A DNA stretch of 64,000 bases from Limnephilus marmoratus (GCA_917880885.1 OU862927.1:42497571-42561570); one strand, 5' to 3'. Positions 31,061 to 41,639 are shown, counted from the stretch's first letter. The notes: a model not told the origin generated them from the letters alone. Made by a program: numbers and translations.

Positions 31061-31199
31061 ACCAGGTAGGGATTACCTGGATTCCAGGCATCGATGGAAA
31101 CAAAATATAAATTTTATTGGTAGGTAAAATTATTCTATTTTGTGTTCCGTATCGATGCCTGGAATCCATTATGAGATGTGTTTGCTCTCACCTGGTGAT
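31061..31199. repeat. long imperfect hairpin next to the recombinase fragment
   Basis: TGGATTCCAGGCATCGAT (31079-31096) is perfectly inverted at 31151-31168. The inner arms GGAAACAAAATA and TATTTTGTGTTCC continue the stem, and outer ACCAGGT and ACCTGGT also pair. Inverted terminal structures are typical of DIRS-type elements, so this may be an end of the same element. Confidence 0.7.
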
Positions 31200-31229
31200 C
31201 TGAAAACTTAGCGTTATATGTGATGCTAT

Positions 31230-31682
31230 TTACACTGGAGTAAAGAATGGAGCCATTGAGTGCTGGAGGTGCTCGCTTCTGGAGTGCGCTATCTCCTTCT
31301 GGTAGAACTTCCGGAAGGTGTGCTCGGACTTCCAATTCCCTCTAGCAAGAATCTCCTCTATGGGGTAGTCTTCCAACCAGTTTAAGGAGGCTACAGCCGA
31401 GCGTACACTTCCCGGGGTTGCGTGGACTCCAGCTTCTCTGAGGACTGATTTGATCCATCCCCCTATTATTGTTTGCGTTGCCGGTTTTGCTTCTCCTGAT
31501 GTGGTCACAAATAGGTTCTTTAGTAGTGGACCTCTTCTGGCTGTAGAGAGGGCAACGACTTTTCTCAACCATTTAAGGAGGTTGATGTTATCTTTTTGTG
31601 AGCCCGTCAGTTTCCAACCAGGTGTGTTCAGGAGTGATGTATGTATTCCAGGGTCGGCCCTGATCCAAACGGCTCCTTATAC
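31230..31682 (-). pseudogene. DIRS-like tyrosine recombinase, C-terminal fragment
   Basis: The minus-strand frame shows INLLKWLRKVVALSTARRGP then LFVTTSGEAKPATQTI. A catalytic-region block GSVRSAVASLNWL (RxxxxS type), an EEILARGNWKSEHTF stretch and FRKFYQKEI with the final tyrosine position follow. This order fits the catalytic domain of eukaryotic retrotransposon tyrosine recombinases (DIRS/Ngaro type) from memory. The frame is open from about 31682 down to 31230, the 5' part is missing, and a BEL element has inserted 43 bases upstream of the open frame. A Crypton-type recombinase is the main alternative. Confidence 0.6.
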
Positions 31683-31720
31683 TTGTAAAAATCTCAAGGT
31701 CGCTGTATTAGGCGTTAGAC

Positions 31721-31725
31721 ATTAC
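31721..31725. other. target-site duplication ATTAC (left)
   Basis: ATTAC before the 5' LTR, repeated at 38000-38004 after the 3' LTR. Confidence 0.9.
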
Positions 31726-32129
31726 TGTTAAGATTTCAGGTACTGAAATATTAATATTTGTGATTGTCACCCTAATGGTTGTGGCAACATTTTTTTTGTG
31801 TTGGCAATTGCCAGGGCGATTTCGTATTGCCACGGATTTTTTAATTCCTTCTTCTCTTGTTACCATCCGTCTTGGGCGGGTCGTTTTTGGGCAAAACGTC
31901 TGCTGCCAGGTTTTCACTTCATGTGGGTTATAAAACCGCGGAGAGAGATAGCATCATTGGGCTCACCGTACATGAGCTACCCTACGGGTCTTTTATTGTT
32001 TCAATAAAGACCAATTATTCAAGAGCTGGAGTTATTATTGAAGAGTTACTCCAGCCACACTTCCCTTGGAATCTGGTGTTACCACGCCGGATTGCTTTGT
32101 CAGGAGAGCGGAAGTTGAGATCCTGAACA
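31726..32129 (+). repeat. BEL 5' LTR
   Basis: 404 bp. It includes TATAAAACCGCGGAGAG (31930), a plausible TATA box, and TTTCAATAAAGACC (31998), a polyadenylation signal in the expected R region. Confidence 0.92.
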
Positions 32130-32325
32130 TTGGTCCTTCGAGCCGGATGATCATTATTGGATTGACCCATTCAAGCTGGGTGATCATTATTTGGATTGAT
32201 CCATTTGAGACGGAAGATCATTATTTGGAGTGGCCCAGTCAGGCCTCATCATCATCGGGATTGGTCCAGTCGGCGTCCTCATCACCATCATTGGATTGAT
32301 CAAGCGAGCCTCATCACGACGCTCG
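32130..32325 (+). repeat. reiterated primer-binding-site motif in the BEL leader
   Basis: Directly after the LTR, TTGGTCCTTCGAGCCGGATG is the likely PBS. Degraded versions follow at ~33-bp intervals: TTGACCCATTCAAGCTGGGT, TTGATCCATTTGAGACGGAA, GTGGCCCAGTCAGGCCTC, TTGGTCCAGTCGGCGTCC and TTGATCAAGCGAGCC. Each is followed by a TGATCATTA- or CATCATC-like spacer. Confidence 0.75.
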
Positions 32326-32731
32326 CATGCACAGCAAATCAGGTTGTAGCCTTCCTTTCATTGTCCTTTCAAATTCCATTTAAAAAGCTAAAAATCTGTG
32401 TAGATGCCACATTATTTCGTATTGATTATATCGAATTACATTCGGGTGTTCATAATCAGATGCTTTCAATATTACATAGCATAAATTTGTTGGTGATAAT
32501 AATTTTTATTGTTGTATTCAGTCTGCAGAATAACTTTGCTTTTGCCTACCTACATTTCTAGCCACGCGGTTGCAAGTTTCGTCTTTGTATGCTATAGTAT
32601 TGTGAGTGGTTTCTCTATGATCCAAAGTATATTATTTATGGTATTATTCATTGTTGTTTACGTCAAACTGTCGCGTTGTGTATTGTGTATTCAGTTTTGA
32701 AATCAAGTTAGTGTTATTTCGTTTGTAAAAA
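32326..32731 (+). other. BEL leader
   Basis: Untranslated sequence between the motif array and the gag-pol start. No conserved element is seen apart from AT-richness. Confidence 0.5.
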
Positions 32732-35700
32732 ATGGAACTCGACAAGTTGATTAAACGGCGCGGGGTTTTGAAAGGTTCATTAACGAGATTCGAAACCTAT
32801 TTAAGCAACGAAAATGATATTACACCTGGCGTGTTGTCATCGAGGTTGGAAGCCATTAAACCTTCTCTGATAGAATTCTCCAAAATTCAGCTGGAGATTG
32901 ATTTATTGAACAAATCAGAAGATAATGACGCGAGGGATAATTTTGAAGGTACATATTTTAATGTAATTGCATTAGGACAGGAAATGTTATCAAAATTTAA
33001 GAAGATTGAAAATGTCCCAAATATATCAGTAAATTTACCACCAATCTCTATACCAGTGTTTTCAGGTGACAACCATAAATGGTTGACTTTTAAAAATTCG
33101 TTCATTGCTTTAATTCATGATAACAGTAAATTAAATAATGTTCAGAAATTTCATTACCTTATTAGTTATGTGTCCGGAGAGGCACTTGATTTGATTAGTT
33201 CTCTAGAAATAACCGGGGATAATTATAGTGCAGCTTGGACAATGCTTATTTCGAGATACGAAAATGTCCGACTTATAGCAAATAGACATTTGAATTTCTT
33301 ATTTAGTTTTACACCGTTAAAACGACAGAATCATCATGAATTACGGAATTTAATTGATCAAGCAAACATTCATTTGAGAGCTTTACACAACCTTAAGCTA
33401 CCAACCGAACATTGGGATACTTTAATTATTCATATTCTAACCTCAAAGTTAGATAATCACACACGTAGCCTTTGGGAATCATTAGAATGCGACGAAGTTT
33501 ATCCTACGTTCGTGCAGTTTAGCAATTTTATTTCACAAAGGTCTCAGATCCTGGAAACTATCCAAGGTGATATTGGTGGAATGCAACAGAAATCGGAACC
33601 AGTTGCAACAAAAGCAAAGTTTTTTAATTTTAAGGAAAAGAAGTCTACAAACAAGGTTAGGTTAGCGTCGAGCAACGTTAATTGTATGCTGTGTAATGAC
33701 AGTCATTTCATTTATTCTTGCAAAATATTTGTTAACAAAGAACCAGCGGCACGAAGAAAGCTCGTTTCAGAGAACAATTTATGTTATAACTGCCTAAAAC
33801 CGGGGCACCTTTCAAAGTTGTGCAGGTGGAAGGAAAAATGCAGTGTTTGTGATCGAAAACATCACACTCTGTTACATATCAATACTGATAATGTACAAGC
33901 GGGTACTTCAACTGGCAAGGGTCAGTCGGAGGCACCAGTAAATTTAGCATGTCATAGTGACATGAACGGGCGGGAAATTTTACTATCTACCATAATAGTA
34001 AAAATAGAAGACGCGTATGGTGGAACACACAAAATACGCGCACTTTTGGATTCGGGTTCAATGTCTAATTTTATTACAAAGGATACTTGTAAAAGATTAA
34101 ATTTGCATTGTACAAAGTTGAATATACCTGTTTCAGGTTTGCATAATAATTTAATTCATGTAAAGGAAACAGTTGACATTAAATTTAAATCATTATGTTC
34201 TCAATACCGGGATGAAATATCTTGTTTGGTATTAGATGAGATTTCTTGCAATCTTCCACAGACCTTGATTAATCCAAAAATGTTGAACATTCCAGACGGC
34301 ATCCAGTTAGCTGATCCGCAGTTTTACCAGCCAGCTGCTATTGATATGCTGATCGGAGCAGAGATATTCTGGCAGGTGGTTCGTACGGATCAGATACAGT
34401 TAGGAAAGGATAAACCTACATTGCATCGAACGGAGCTAGGCTGGATAATATCAGGAGCTGTACAGAGGCGTCAAAATACGAGGCCAGTTAAAGTTTGTCA
34501 TATTTCATTAAATTCTTTGCAGAATCAAATAGAAAGGTTTTGGAAGGTTGAAGAAATTGAAAATAGTAAGCATCACTCTCTGGAAGATAGTGAATGTGAA
34601 AAGATTTTCAAAGGCACGCATAAACGCGATGCAAATGGTAGATTTGTAGTGAACTTACCATTTAAATCTAACCTATCTCAATTAGGAGATTCATTTAGTA
34701 TTGCTAAAAGTAGATTGGTGTCAATGGAAAGGAAATTCTTAAGAAAACCTAGTTTAAAGGAACAATACTCGGAATTTATTGATGAGTATCTTGCGTTAGG
34801 TCACATGACTGAATGTGAACCTCCAATACGTGATGAAACTACTTATTATTTACCACATCACGCTGTATTTAAAGAATCAAGCACAACTACTAAAATTCGT
34901 GTTGTTTTTGACGGGTCGGCTAAACCCGCTCGAGGGATTTCTTTGAATCGCGCTCTAATGATTGGGCCCACCATTCAAAATGATATATTTTGCCACTTGG
35001 TATTTTTCAGAAAACATCAATATGCAGTCACCGCAGATATTGCAAAAATGTACCGCCAAATTAATATCAACCCGGAACACAGAAATTACCAACGTATATT
35101 ATGGAGAAAGGATGCGGAGGATTGTTCGAAACACTATACGCTAAACACGGTGACATATGGTTTGGCTCCTTCGCCTTATTTAGCAATACGTTGTCTGCAT
35201 CAGCTAGGTAATGACGTTTCATTTACTCATCCATTAGCTAGTAAATCCCTTAAGGAAAATTTTTATGTAGATGATTTTCTTTCTGGTAGTGACTCCATTG
35301 ATACTTGTCACTTGCTTAAATCACAAATCATTAATGCGCTTGCTACAGCAGGCATGGAGATTAGAAAATGGAGGTCTAATGCGCCCTCGATTAATGATTC
35401 TAAAGAAAATTTAGAATTATTGCCAAATGAATCCAATGAAGCTAAGATTCTCGGATTAATATGGGACACCAAACTTGATGAGTTTACCTATCAGGTAGAA
35501 AGCATAGACTCAAAGTTAGAAGTAACAAAACGTCAAGTTTTATCATTAATGTCAAAAGTGTTTGACCCTTTAGGACTGGTAGGCCCAGTAATCATTGTCG
35601 GTAAGATAATTATGCAAAGATTGTGGAAGCTAAAAACATCCTGGGATGACAAGCTACCCAATGACCTTTTATTGGCCTGGCAGATTTACACGCTGAGTCT

Positions 35701-37261
35701 CGGTAAAGCAAATCATATTCGGGTACCGAGGAAAATTTTCTGCTTTAATAAAAAATCTTTTAGAAATAGGGAAATATTTAATAATTATTCTTCATTAAGA
35801 CGACTGAGGCGCGTAGTTGCTTATATGTTACGTTTCATACATAACTGTTCTAAACGAAGACCGATGCGGGTCGACGAGCTTTCTGTAAGCGAACTGGAAC
35901 ATGCCATGCATGTATTGATTTTGAACGCTCAGCGATTCGCATTTCATGATGAAATAGCGTCTGTGAGTAATGGAAGATTTGTATCTAGGCAGAGCAAAGT
36001 AAAGGCACTAAATCCTTTTATGCAGGATGGGTTGTTGTGTGTTGGAGGTCGACTATCACAATCCGATATTACCTCAGCCTCTCAAAAACATCCAATTTTG
36101 TTACCACAAAATCATAAGTTGACTGACTTAATAATAACCCATCTGCATTATGAGAATTTACATTTAGGATGTAATGCTCTGCTCGCATTACTGCGTTTAC
36201 GTTTTTGGCCAATATATGGTAAAAACGCAGTGAAGCGAGCACTGCATAAATGTATTGTATGTTTCCGAGTCCGTCCGCGCGAATGTCGCCAGCTCATGGG
36301 TGACCTTCCTGCTGACCGATTCCGAATCCAAAGACCATTTTATGTAACCAGCATAGATTTTGCAGGTTCAATTTTAATTAAGTCTGGTTTAACCAGAAAT
36401 GCTAAGAGTGTAAAATCTTACATATGTTTATTTATTTGTTTTTCAACGAAGGCAATTCACCTAGAATTAGTGACTAATTTAACTTCAATGGCATTTATGA
36501 ATGCATTGAAAAGATTTATAGCTAGGAGGGGTAAACCCTCACGACTCTTTACTGATAACTTTACAGGTAGTTATAGGGAACTTACTGAACTATTTGATTT
36601 TTTGAAGGCATCTGATAAAGAAATCCATAATTTTTTGGCCCAGCAGAATATTAGCTGGAGTTTCTTGCCTCCCCGCTCACCGCATCACGGGGGACTTTGG
36701 GAAAGTGCAGTTAAAATGACCAAGTTGCATTTAAAAAAAGCAATGCGGTCAACTGTTTTGACATACGAAGGCATGAATACCATACTAATACAGATTGAGG
36801 CTTGTTTAAATTCCCGTCCTCTGACTCCATTAACATCAGATCCAAATGACTTAAACGCCCTCACTCCGTCACACTTCCTTATTGGCGACAACCTGTTAGC
36901 ATTGCCTGAGCTTGATATCCATTATCTGCCTACAAACAGGCTTAATATTTACCAAAAGATGTCTACCGTTGTTCAATCTTTTTGGCACAGATGGAGCCGG
37001 GAATACCTAGCAGAATTGCAGAACCGAGTCAAATGGCAAGAAGGACGTCAACGCAGTTTACAGCCTGGTGACATGGTCATCATCAAAGACAACCAGCTAC
37101 CTCCGCAGTACTGGAGGATGGCGCGAGTGACGGAGATCCACCCTGGCCAAGACGGACGCGTCCGCGTCGTCTCCTTGAGGACGGCCAGAGGTGTCACCAA
37201 AAGAGCCGTGACACAGCTCTGTCTACTTCCCATGGAGGATGCTTCCTCCAACCTGGATTAA
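32732..37261 (+). CDS. BEL/Pao Gag-Pol polyprotein (1509 aa) with RNase H deletion
   Basis: Single open frame from ATG 32732. Order: Gag with PVFSGDNHKWLTFKNSF (about residue 108), two zinc-knuckle-like segments (CMLCNDSH.., then CYNCLKPGHLSKLC near residue 350), aspartic protease (ALLDSGSMSNFI, about 440), and reverse transcriptase (KIRVVFDGSAK; FYVDDFLSGSD, about 850). Integrase follows with zinc-binding HLHYENLHLG..CIVC (about 1130), core D in SIDFAG, E in GGLWESAVK, and the C-terminal DUF5641-like part. RNase H, expected after IRVPRKIF (about 1000), is absent: the frame jumps to LRRLRRVVAYMLRF. The second integrase Asp motif reads TDNFTGSYREL, about three residues short of the usual pattern. 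The usual length is near 1,750, so some 250 residues are lost without breaking the frame. Confidence 0.92.
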   Translation: MELDKLIKRRGVLKGSLTRFETYLSNENDITPGVLSSRLEAIKPSLIEFSKIQLEIDLLNKSEDNDARDNFEGTYFNVIALGQEMLSKFKKIENVPNISVNLPPISIPVFSGDNHKWLTFKNSFIALIHDNSKLNNVQKFHYLISYVSGEALDLISSLEITGDNYSAAWTMLISRYENVRLIANRHLNFLFSFTPLKRQNHHELRNLIDQANIHLRALHNLKLPTEHWDTLIIHILTSKLDNHTRSLWESLECDEVYPTFVQFSNFISQRSQILETIQGDIGGMQQKSEPVATKAKFFNFKEKKSTNKVRLASSNVNCMLCNDSHFIYSCKIFVNKEPAARRKLVSENNLCYNCLKPGHLSKLCRWKEKCSVCDRKHHTLLHINTDNVQAGTSTGKGQSEAPVNLACHSDMNGREILLSTIIVKIEDAYGGTHKIRALLDSGSMSNFITKDTCKRLNLHCTKLNIPVSGLHNNLIHVKETVDIKFKSLCSQYRDEISCLVLDEISCNLPQTLINPKMLNIPDGIQLADPQFYQPAAIDMLIGAEIFWQVVRTDQIQLGKDKPTLHRTELGWIISGAVQRRQNTRPVKVCHISLNSLQNQIERFWKVEEIENSKHHSLEDSECEKIFKGTHKRDANGRFVVNLPFKSNLSQLGDSFSIAKSRLVSMERKFLRKPSLKEQYSEFIDEYLALGHMTECEPPIRDETTYYLPHHAVFKESSTTTKIRVVFDGSAKPARGISLNRALMIGPTIQNDIFCHLVFFRKHQYAVTADIAKMYRQININPEHRNYQRILWRKDAEDCSKHYTLNTVTYGLAPSPYLAIRCLHQLGNDVSFTHPLASKSLKENFYVDDFLSGSDSIDTCHLLKSQIINALATAGMEIRKWRSNAPSINDSKENLELLPNESNEAKILGLIWDTKLDEFTYQVESIDSKLEVTKRQVLSLMSKVFDPLGLVGPVIIVGKIIMQRLWKLKTSWDDKLPNDLLLAWQIYTLSLGKANHIRVPRKIFCFNKKSFRNREIFNNYSSLRRLRRVVAYMLRFIHNCSKRRPMRVDELSVSELEHAMHVLILNAQRFAFHDEIASVSNGRFVSRQSKVKALNPFMQDGLLCVGGRLSQSDITSASQKHPILLPQNHKLTDLIITHLHYENLHLGCNALLALLRLRFWPIYGKNAVKRALHKCIVCFRVRPRECRQLMGDLPADRFRIQRPFYVTSIDFAGSILIKSGLTRNAKSVKSYICLFICFSTKAIHLELVTNLTSMAFMNALKRFIARRGKPSRLFTDNFTGSYRELTELFDFLKASDKEIHNFLAQQNISWSFLPPRSPHHGGLWESAVKMTKLHLKKAMRSTVLTYEGMNTILIQIEACLNSRPLTPLTSDPNDLNALTPSHFLIGDNLLALPELDIHYLPTNRLNIYQKMSTVVQSFWHRWSREYLAELQNRVKWQEGRQRSLQPGDMVIIKDNQLPPQYWRMARVTEIHPGQDGRVRVVSLRTARGVTKRAVTQLCLLPMEDASSNLD

Positions 37262-37595
37262 GAACCAATTACAACGCTAAAAGTGATGTGATGTGTAAAT
37301 CAAAGTGCCGTCAGGCTCATCAGTGCCAAGTGTTAAACTATTTTCTCATAAGTGGGTGCAGCGCACCAGAAGGTTCTACGTTATTGAACTTTTATTTTTT
37401 AATGTCAAGTCTGACATAGGGTTATATACTTAGTTATAAGTTTTTTGTTATTATTTTGATATCCATATATTGAATATTGTTTATTTTTGTATGTGAACTC
37501 GTTGGGTAAATTCTGAGTACCAATGTTGCAATCTCTTCTAATATATTATTTTATGAAAAACGACTATTCCTTAATACTCGTTTTGGGCGGGAATA
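37262..37595 (+). other. BEL 3' region
   Basis: Short untranslated stretch before the 3' LTR. The purine-rich GGGCGGGAATA right before it (37585-37595) is a weak polypurine tract. Confidence 0.5.
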
Positions 37596-37999
37596 TGTTA
37601 AGATTTCAGGTACTGAAATATTAATATTTGTGATTGTCACCCTAATGGTTGTGGCAACATTTTTTTTGTGTTGGCAATTGCCAGGGCGATTTCGTATTGC
37701 CACGGATTTTTTAATTCCTTCTTCTCTTGTTACCATCCGTCTTGGGCGGGTCGTTTTTGGGCAAAACGTCTGCTGCCAGGTTTTCACTTCATGTGGGTTA
37801 TAAAACCGCGGAGAGAGATAGCATCATTGGGCTCACCGTACATGAGCTACCCTACGGGTCTTTTATTGTTTCAATAAAGACCAATTATTCAAGAGCTGGA
37901 GTTATTATTGAAGAGTTACTCCAGCCACACTTCCCTTGGAATCTGGTGTTACCACGCCGGATTGCTTTGTCAGGAGAGCGGAAGTTGAGATCCTGAACA
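37596..37999 (+). repeat. BEL 3' LTR
   Basis: 404 bp, identical to 31726-32129 by visual comparison. Confidence 0.92.
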
Positions 38000-38104
38000 A
38001 TTACCTTGGGTCCATGGCTACTTGGCGTCTTGGAGCGTACTGTTCGAATTGCACTTGCTTAGGGCCGGTCCTGATGAATTCATTCCCCACACCGCAGTGC
38101 ATGG

Positions 38105-38190
38105 CGTTGGTCTGGACAAACTAAATCACCAAAAGTAGCGAACTACTAGAGGTAACCCATGGTAAAGGTGTTGGTTATCCAATGAGTGGC
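38105..38190 (-). repeat. SINE-C head fragment
   Basis: Inverse of the CACCAAAAGTAGCGAAC..GTGTTGGTTATCCAAT segment found in plus orientation at 22095-22150 and 39205-39260. Confidence 0.55.
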
Positions 38191-38819
38191 GGCGGAACTC
38201 AAAGTGAGCACTCGTCTGATGAGTATAATTTAGAAACAACCCTCGTCTGATGAAACCAATTCCTATGAAGTAGGTAAGTACCTACAATAATTTATTGAAT
38301 TTACAGAGGTCATCATTGGGTTAAAGATGAACAAAACGTGTTAAGGAACAAGCACAATTTTCCAGCGACCGCATCTTGCTCCATAATAAAAGTTTCCATT
38401 GTTTTACACAATTCGTGGCTTGATTTTAATCTGGAAATTTCTCCTTTTCACAGAATTTGTGGAAACGTATAATTGAATGTTGTTTTCTTTTCTTTTATCT
38501 CAACCGGGATATTCATTACCAGGCAACTTGAGGGTCCGCGGCACCTCTTTACGCGAATCTTCAAACTTCAGCGTCCTTTAAAGTTGAGAGCATCTGATTA
38601 CTCTGCTGGGAACATCTGTTCCATGTCAGAATGAGTCATTTGCTTTAGATTGCCCAGATACAAACATGTTCTTTATTTTTAAACACCTTACAGCTTTTTA
38701 AAATGAGGGGAATAGTTTAAAGAAATTTTAGCCCTTATTTTTGCTTAAAAATCTTGAATAATACTGGAAGTTTTTTGTGACGGTAAACAACAAATAATAT
38801 ATAAAAATCAAAATATGCT
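38191..38819. other. no recognisable feature
   Basis: A short duplication of CTCGTCTGATGA (about 38211 and 38242) is present. Nothing else is assigned. Confidence 0.35.
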
Positions 38820-39164
38820 TACATGTATTTATATGAGTATGTATAAGGGATGTCTATGAGTTGCTATCTATTCATCCGATTGCGATGAAACTTCGGGGAT
38901 TTTATGTGTGCATGCCCGCGATGGTTTCTATTTATACTGGTGAGCTCTGGCATTATGAAATTTGTATAAAATAATTTGTAAAAAAAAACTGCAATAGATG
39001 GCATGCGAGCTGCTTGAAAACTGAATGTTCTGGGACTGAATGTATGGAAGGGTGGGGGGAAGGGAACTCGGGGGGGGGGGGGGGAGTGGGAGAGGGGAGT
39101 GGGGAGAGAAGGCGGAGTGGTAAGGTGGAAAAGGGGATGAATGGGAAAGGACACGCAGGGAATT
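38820..39164 (-). repeat. RTE/SINE-like repeat, family E
   Basis: Shares TGGTGAGCTCTGGCATTA and GAAAACTGAATGT with 4110-4190, and has a G-rich tract at 39050-39115. Confidence 0.55.
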
Positions 39165-39495
39165 TGGAAGGCGGGAATGGGTACCGCCGCCCCGGGAACC
39201 TTTATTGGATAACCAACACCTCTGCTATAGGTCACCCCAAGTGGTTCGCTACATTTGGTGATTTAGCAGGGGTGCCCGGGTTCATTCGGTGAGGTTTGTC
39301 TAGGTCTTGGAGGCGGATGACCAGGACATACTGAACCCCAGATTCCTACCCACCCCTTAAACCCTTTTCCTTCCAGGAACTCTCCTCTCCTTCCTTTCCT
39401 TAAAAAAACCTCCACACAGCATCACCAAAGATGACATAGGCCCTGAGGGAAATTATTTTCCTCAGAGCCTCCTGCGTGGAGCTCATGTAAAAAAA
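39165..39495 (+). repeat. SINE-C, near complete
   Basis: GGAAGGCGGGAATGGGTACC head, GATAACCAACACCTCTGC, CACCCCAAGTGGTTCGCTAC, GAACCCCAGATTCCTACC, then the shared tail CCTCCACACAGCATCACC, the hairpin GAGGGAAATTATTTTCCTC and TGGAGCTCATGTAAAAAAAG. Confidence 0.75.
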
Positions 39496-40622
39496 GGGAA
39501 AAACTTTATTAATTGGCATAAACTCGCTTGTAATAAAACACACATAAAACTTATTTCCACTTAATTTATTTTTGACCGTAACCGGTTTCAGCCTATTAAA
39601 GCCATCTTCAGACTGGTACAAATAATACATAACATATAGGGGAGAAGGGGGGTTAGTCAACAATGATTTTATTCAAATTATATAGTTTTTCGATATTTGT
39701 TGCCATGTCGTCTTTGACGATTGGATTTATAGTTATTTGGCTATTAGCACTAGACTAGTACTTGTAGAGTGTCTGGGGAATATTACCTATAATTATTATG
39801 AATTATTAACAACCCATATTGTGGAGATAATGAGATAAGCATAAACAAATTATGCAGTAATAAAATAACTAATCTGAACAACTAAGAAATTTACGCGTAT
39901 CCTATATTACCAATTTCTTGCATTTTTTTTTTCCCCCAAGTCCTTATTCCGTGTGCAATAATTGCATGCTAAAGCAGTCTTATGAAAACTGCGAAAGCAA
40001 TAATAATAAAGCAAATACTTTCTTCGTACAACTTTCTAATCTTCCGATTATTCGATGATAAAAGTTCAATTCTAGTTTCCAAGTTCCGTGGAAGTGGGTG
40101 GAAATTCCATTCTAGTTCCACAGTTCCAGGGGTGTGGTCGAGTCCTCAGTCGTAAAGTTCAATATAATCACTTGGTTAAAAGTCTCGTAGGTTCCGATGG
40201 AGTTCCGCGCCGTTAGAGTAAACATTAGTACCGCAGAGTGCAAGGGGCTCGCATTACACGTACATTCCTGAGATTGGATTACTTCTTTGTAGGTTTATAG
40301 TGTGGGACGGTCTCTGTTGCGAAATCTTGGCATTAGAGCTACAATACTACCTACACAGAATGCGGAAACTTTTCTGGAAATGGTTTTTATTATTTCAAAC
40401 AAATAACTAAAATATTTTTTTTTATTCAGCAAGTTACATAACATTTTGCTTATATAACCGTTATCAACACTCGCTATTTTCTGCCTGTACAAATTCAATT
40501 GTGGTGGATTTTAGATGTGGAGCACAAAAATGGAGATAAGCACTTTTTTGGGATTTATTTATTTAAAATTAATGAAAGACTTATGACAAATCCAAGAAAA
40601 CTAATTTATTGCATTGATTCAT
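39496..40622. other. no gene; transposon-terminus-like motif
   Basis: 39570-39615 contains GACCGTAACCGGTTTCAGCC followed by CATCTTCAGACTGG, a motif that I associate with arthropod repeat termini. The rest is unassigned. Confidence 0.35.
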
Positions 40623-41060
40623 TCACAAACATATGACATTTATAGGAATTTCAAGCGGAGTCGTTTCATTTTTAGGCTGACCTCTTAGGCCAGGCAAATG
40701 CACAATAATGTTATGCGCTCGAACTCGTGACCACGATGGCGGTGTTTTTCCCCATTTGTACCTGCGTTTACCATCTTGCTTACTGCTTACTAACAACGTA
40801 TGCAAGGACACTGGAGGTCTAGATTCGTTCAAAATAAATAAATGTAGCTTCGTTTAACAAAAAAATTAGAATCTTGCGAGATTCTTGAAGGAGTAACCAT
40901 GTGTTACTTATACCAGGGCGGGTAAGAGGTGGATAACCTCCACTGCTTTTACCATCAAATGTATTAGAGATACTGTCACTAAGATTTGCATTATCTAGGC
41001 TATCATTTTCCGAGTCACCAATGCATAAAAATGTAATTAAAAATAAATTCTTACGTAACT
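40623..41060 (-). pseudogene. piggyBac-type transposase, N-terminal remnant
   Basis: The minus-strand sequence starts with an acidic stretch (GDSENDSLDNANLSDSIS, about 41010-40950), and after stops and a shift continues YKWGKTPPSWSRVRAHNIIV then HLPGLRGQPKNETTPLE (about 40760-40640). W..TPP and R..NI..H.PG are hallmarks of the segment before the catalytic core in piggyBac transposases. The DDD catalytic domain and C-terminal zinc finger are missing. To the right lie a 14-bp-arm hairpin and a TTAA site at 41238, where an element end could be. Confidence 0.6.
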
Positions 41061-41100
41061 GCACTCGTGGGGGATCTAGGTCCCAGGTCAGCCCAGGTGA

Positions 41101-41138
41101 TATTCTTAGTATCAACCTCTCTGGTGATACTAAGAATA
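41101..41138. repeat. perfect 14-bp-arm hairpin
   Basis: TATTCTTAGTATCA (41101-41114), ten-base loop, TGATACTAAGAATA (41125-41138). A second small stem, GGGGGA..TCCCCC, lies at 41201-41217. Both may belong to the sub-terminal region of the piggyBac-type element. Confidence 0.8.
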
Positions 41139-41385
41139 CACTAAGCCGCAAGTGCGTAAGGCATAAAATAAAAGAAATATTAGCGATAACCTGCTTGGTG
41201 GGGGACTTTACTCCCCCCGCGAGTGGTGTTAAGCGTTAAATTAATATGACATTGTACGTGTTAAAATATTTATATTTTTATACCGGAAATTCATGGTGGA
41301 ATTTCATTATATTGATATATTAAAACAAATATAAAACTTTTTTCCACTTTATTTTTTTTTTTAATATCTCCAGAAGATATTAAAA
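41139..41385. other. no gene; possible element end at TTAA
   Basis: TTAA at 41238 would be consistent with a piggyBac-type terminus, since these insert at TTAA. The other end is not seen. Confidence 0.3.
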
Positions 41386-41632
41386 AAAAAATCCCAGCTG
41401 CTCCCGGCTGGAGCCAGAGAGATTATAGCGTCCCCATTGGGGTAGGTATGTTATAAGGTTGAAGGTAGTGGGGAGGGGAAGGAGATGGGGAAGAAGGTGA
41501 GGAAGTACCTGGCTATTCAGATCTGGTCACCAAACACGGCTGAAGTCATTTCAAGTAACGTTTCAATGCTGAATGGAGGTCTTACATCAGGGCGATACTG
41601 AGATTATTTGAAACGTGCCGCAAATATACCGA
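41386..41632 (-). repeat. SINE-A body
   Basis: CCCAGCTGCTCCCGGCTGGA to ACGTGCCGCAAATATA, including AGTACCTGGCTATTCAGATC. The tRNA-like head is not present. Confidence 0.7.
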
Positions 41633-41639
41633 TTAGATA

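Larger units (their letters stand above)
31726..37999 (+). mobile_element. BEL/Pao LTR retrotransposon, very young, RNase H deleted
   Basis: 6,274 bp with two 404-bp LTRs that I compared block by block and found identical, TG..CA ends and a 5-bp target duplication (ATTAC). It carries one long gag-pol frame. The leader contains a reiterated primer-site motif. Identical LTRs and clean duplication indicate recent insertion, into what looks like the 5' side of a DIRS-like fragment. The coding region lacks RNase H and part of the integrase DD motif, so this copy is probably not autonomous. Confidence 0.92.
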
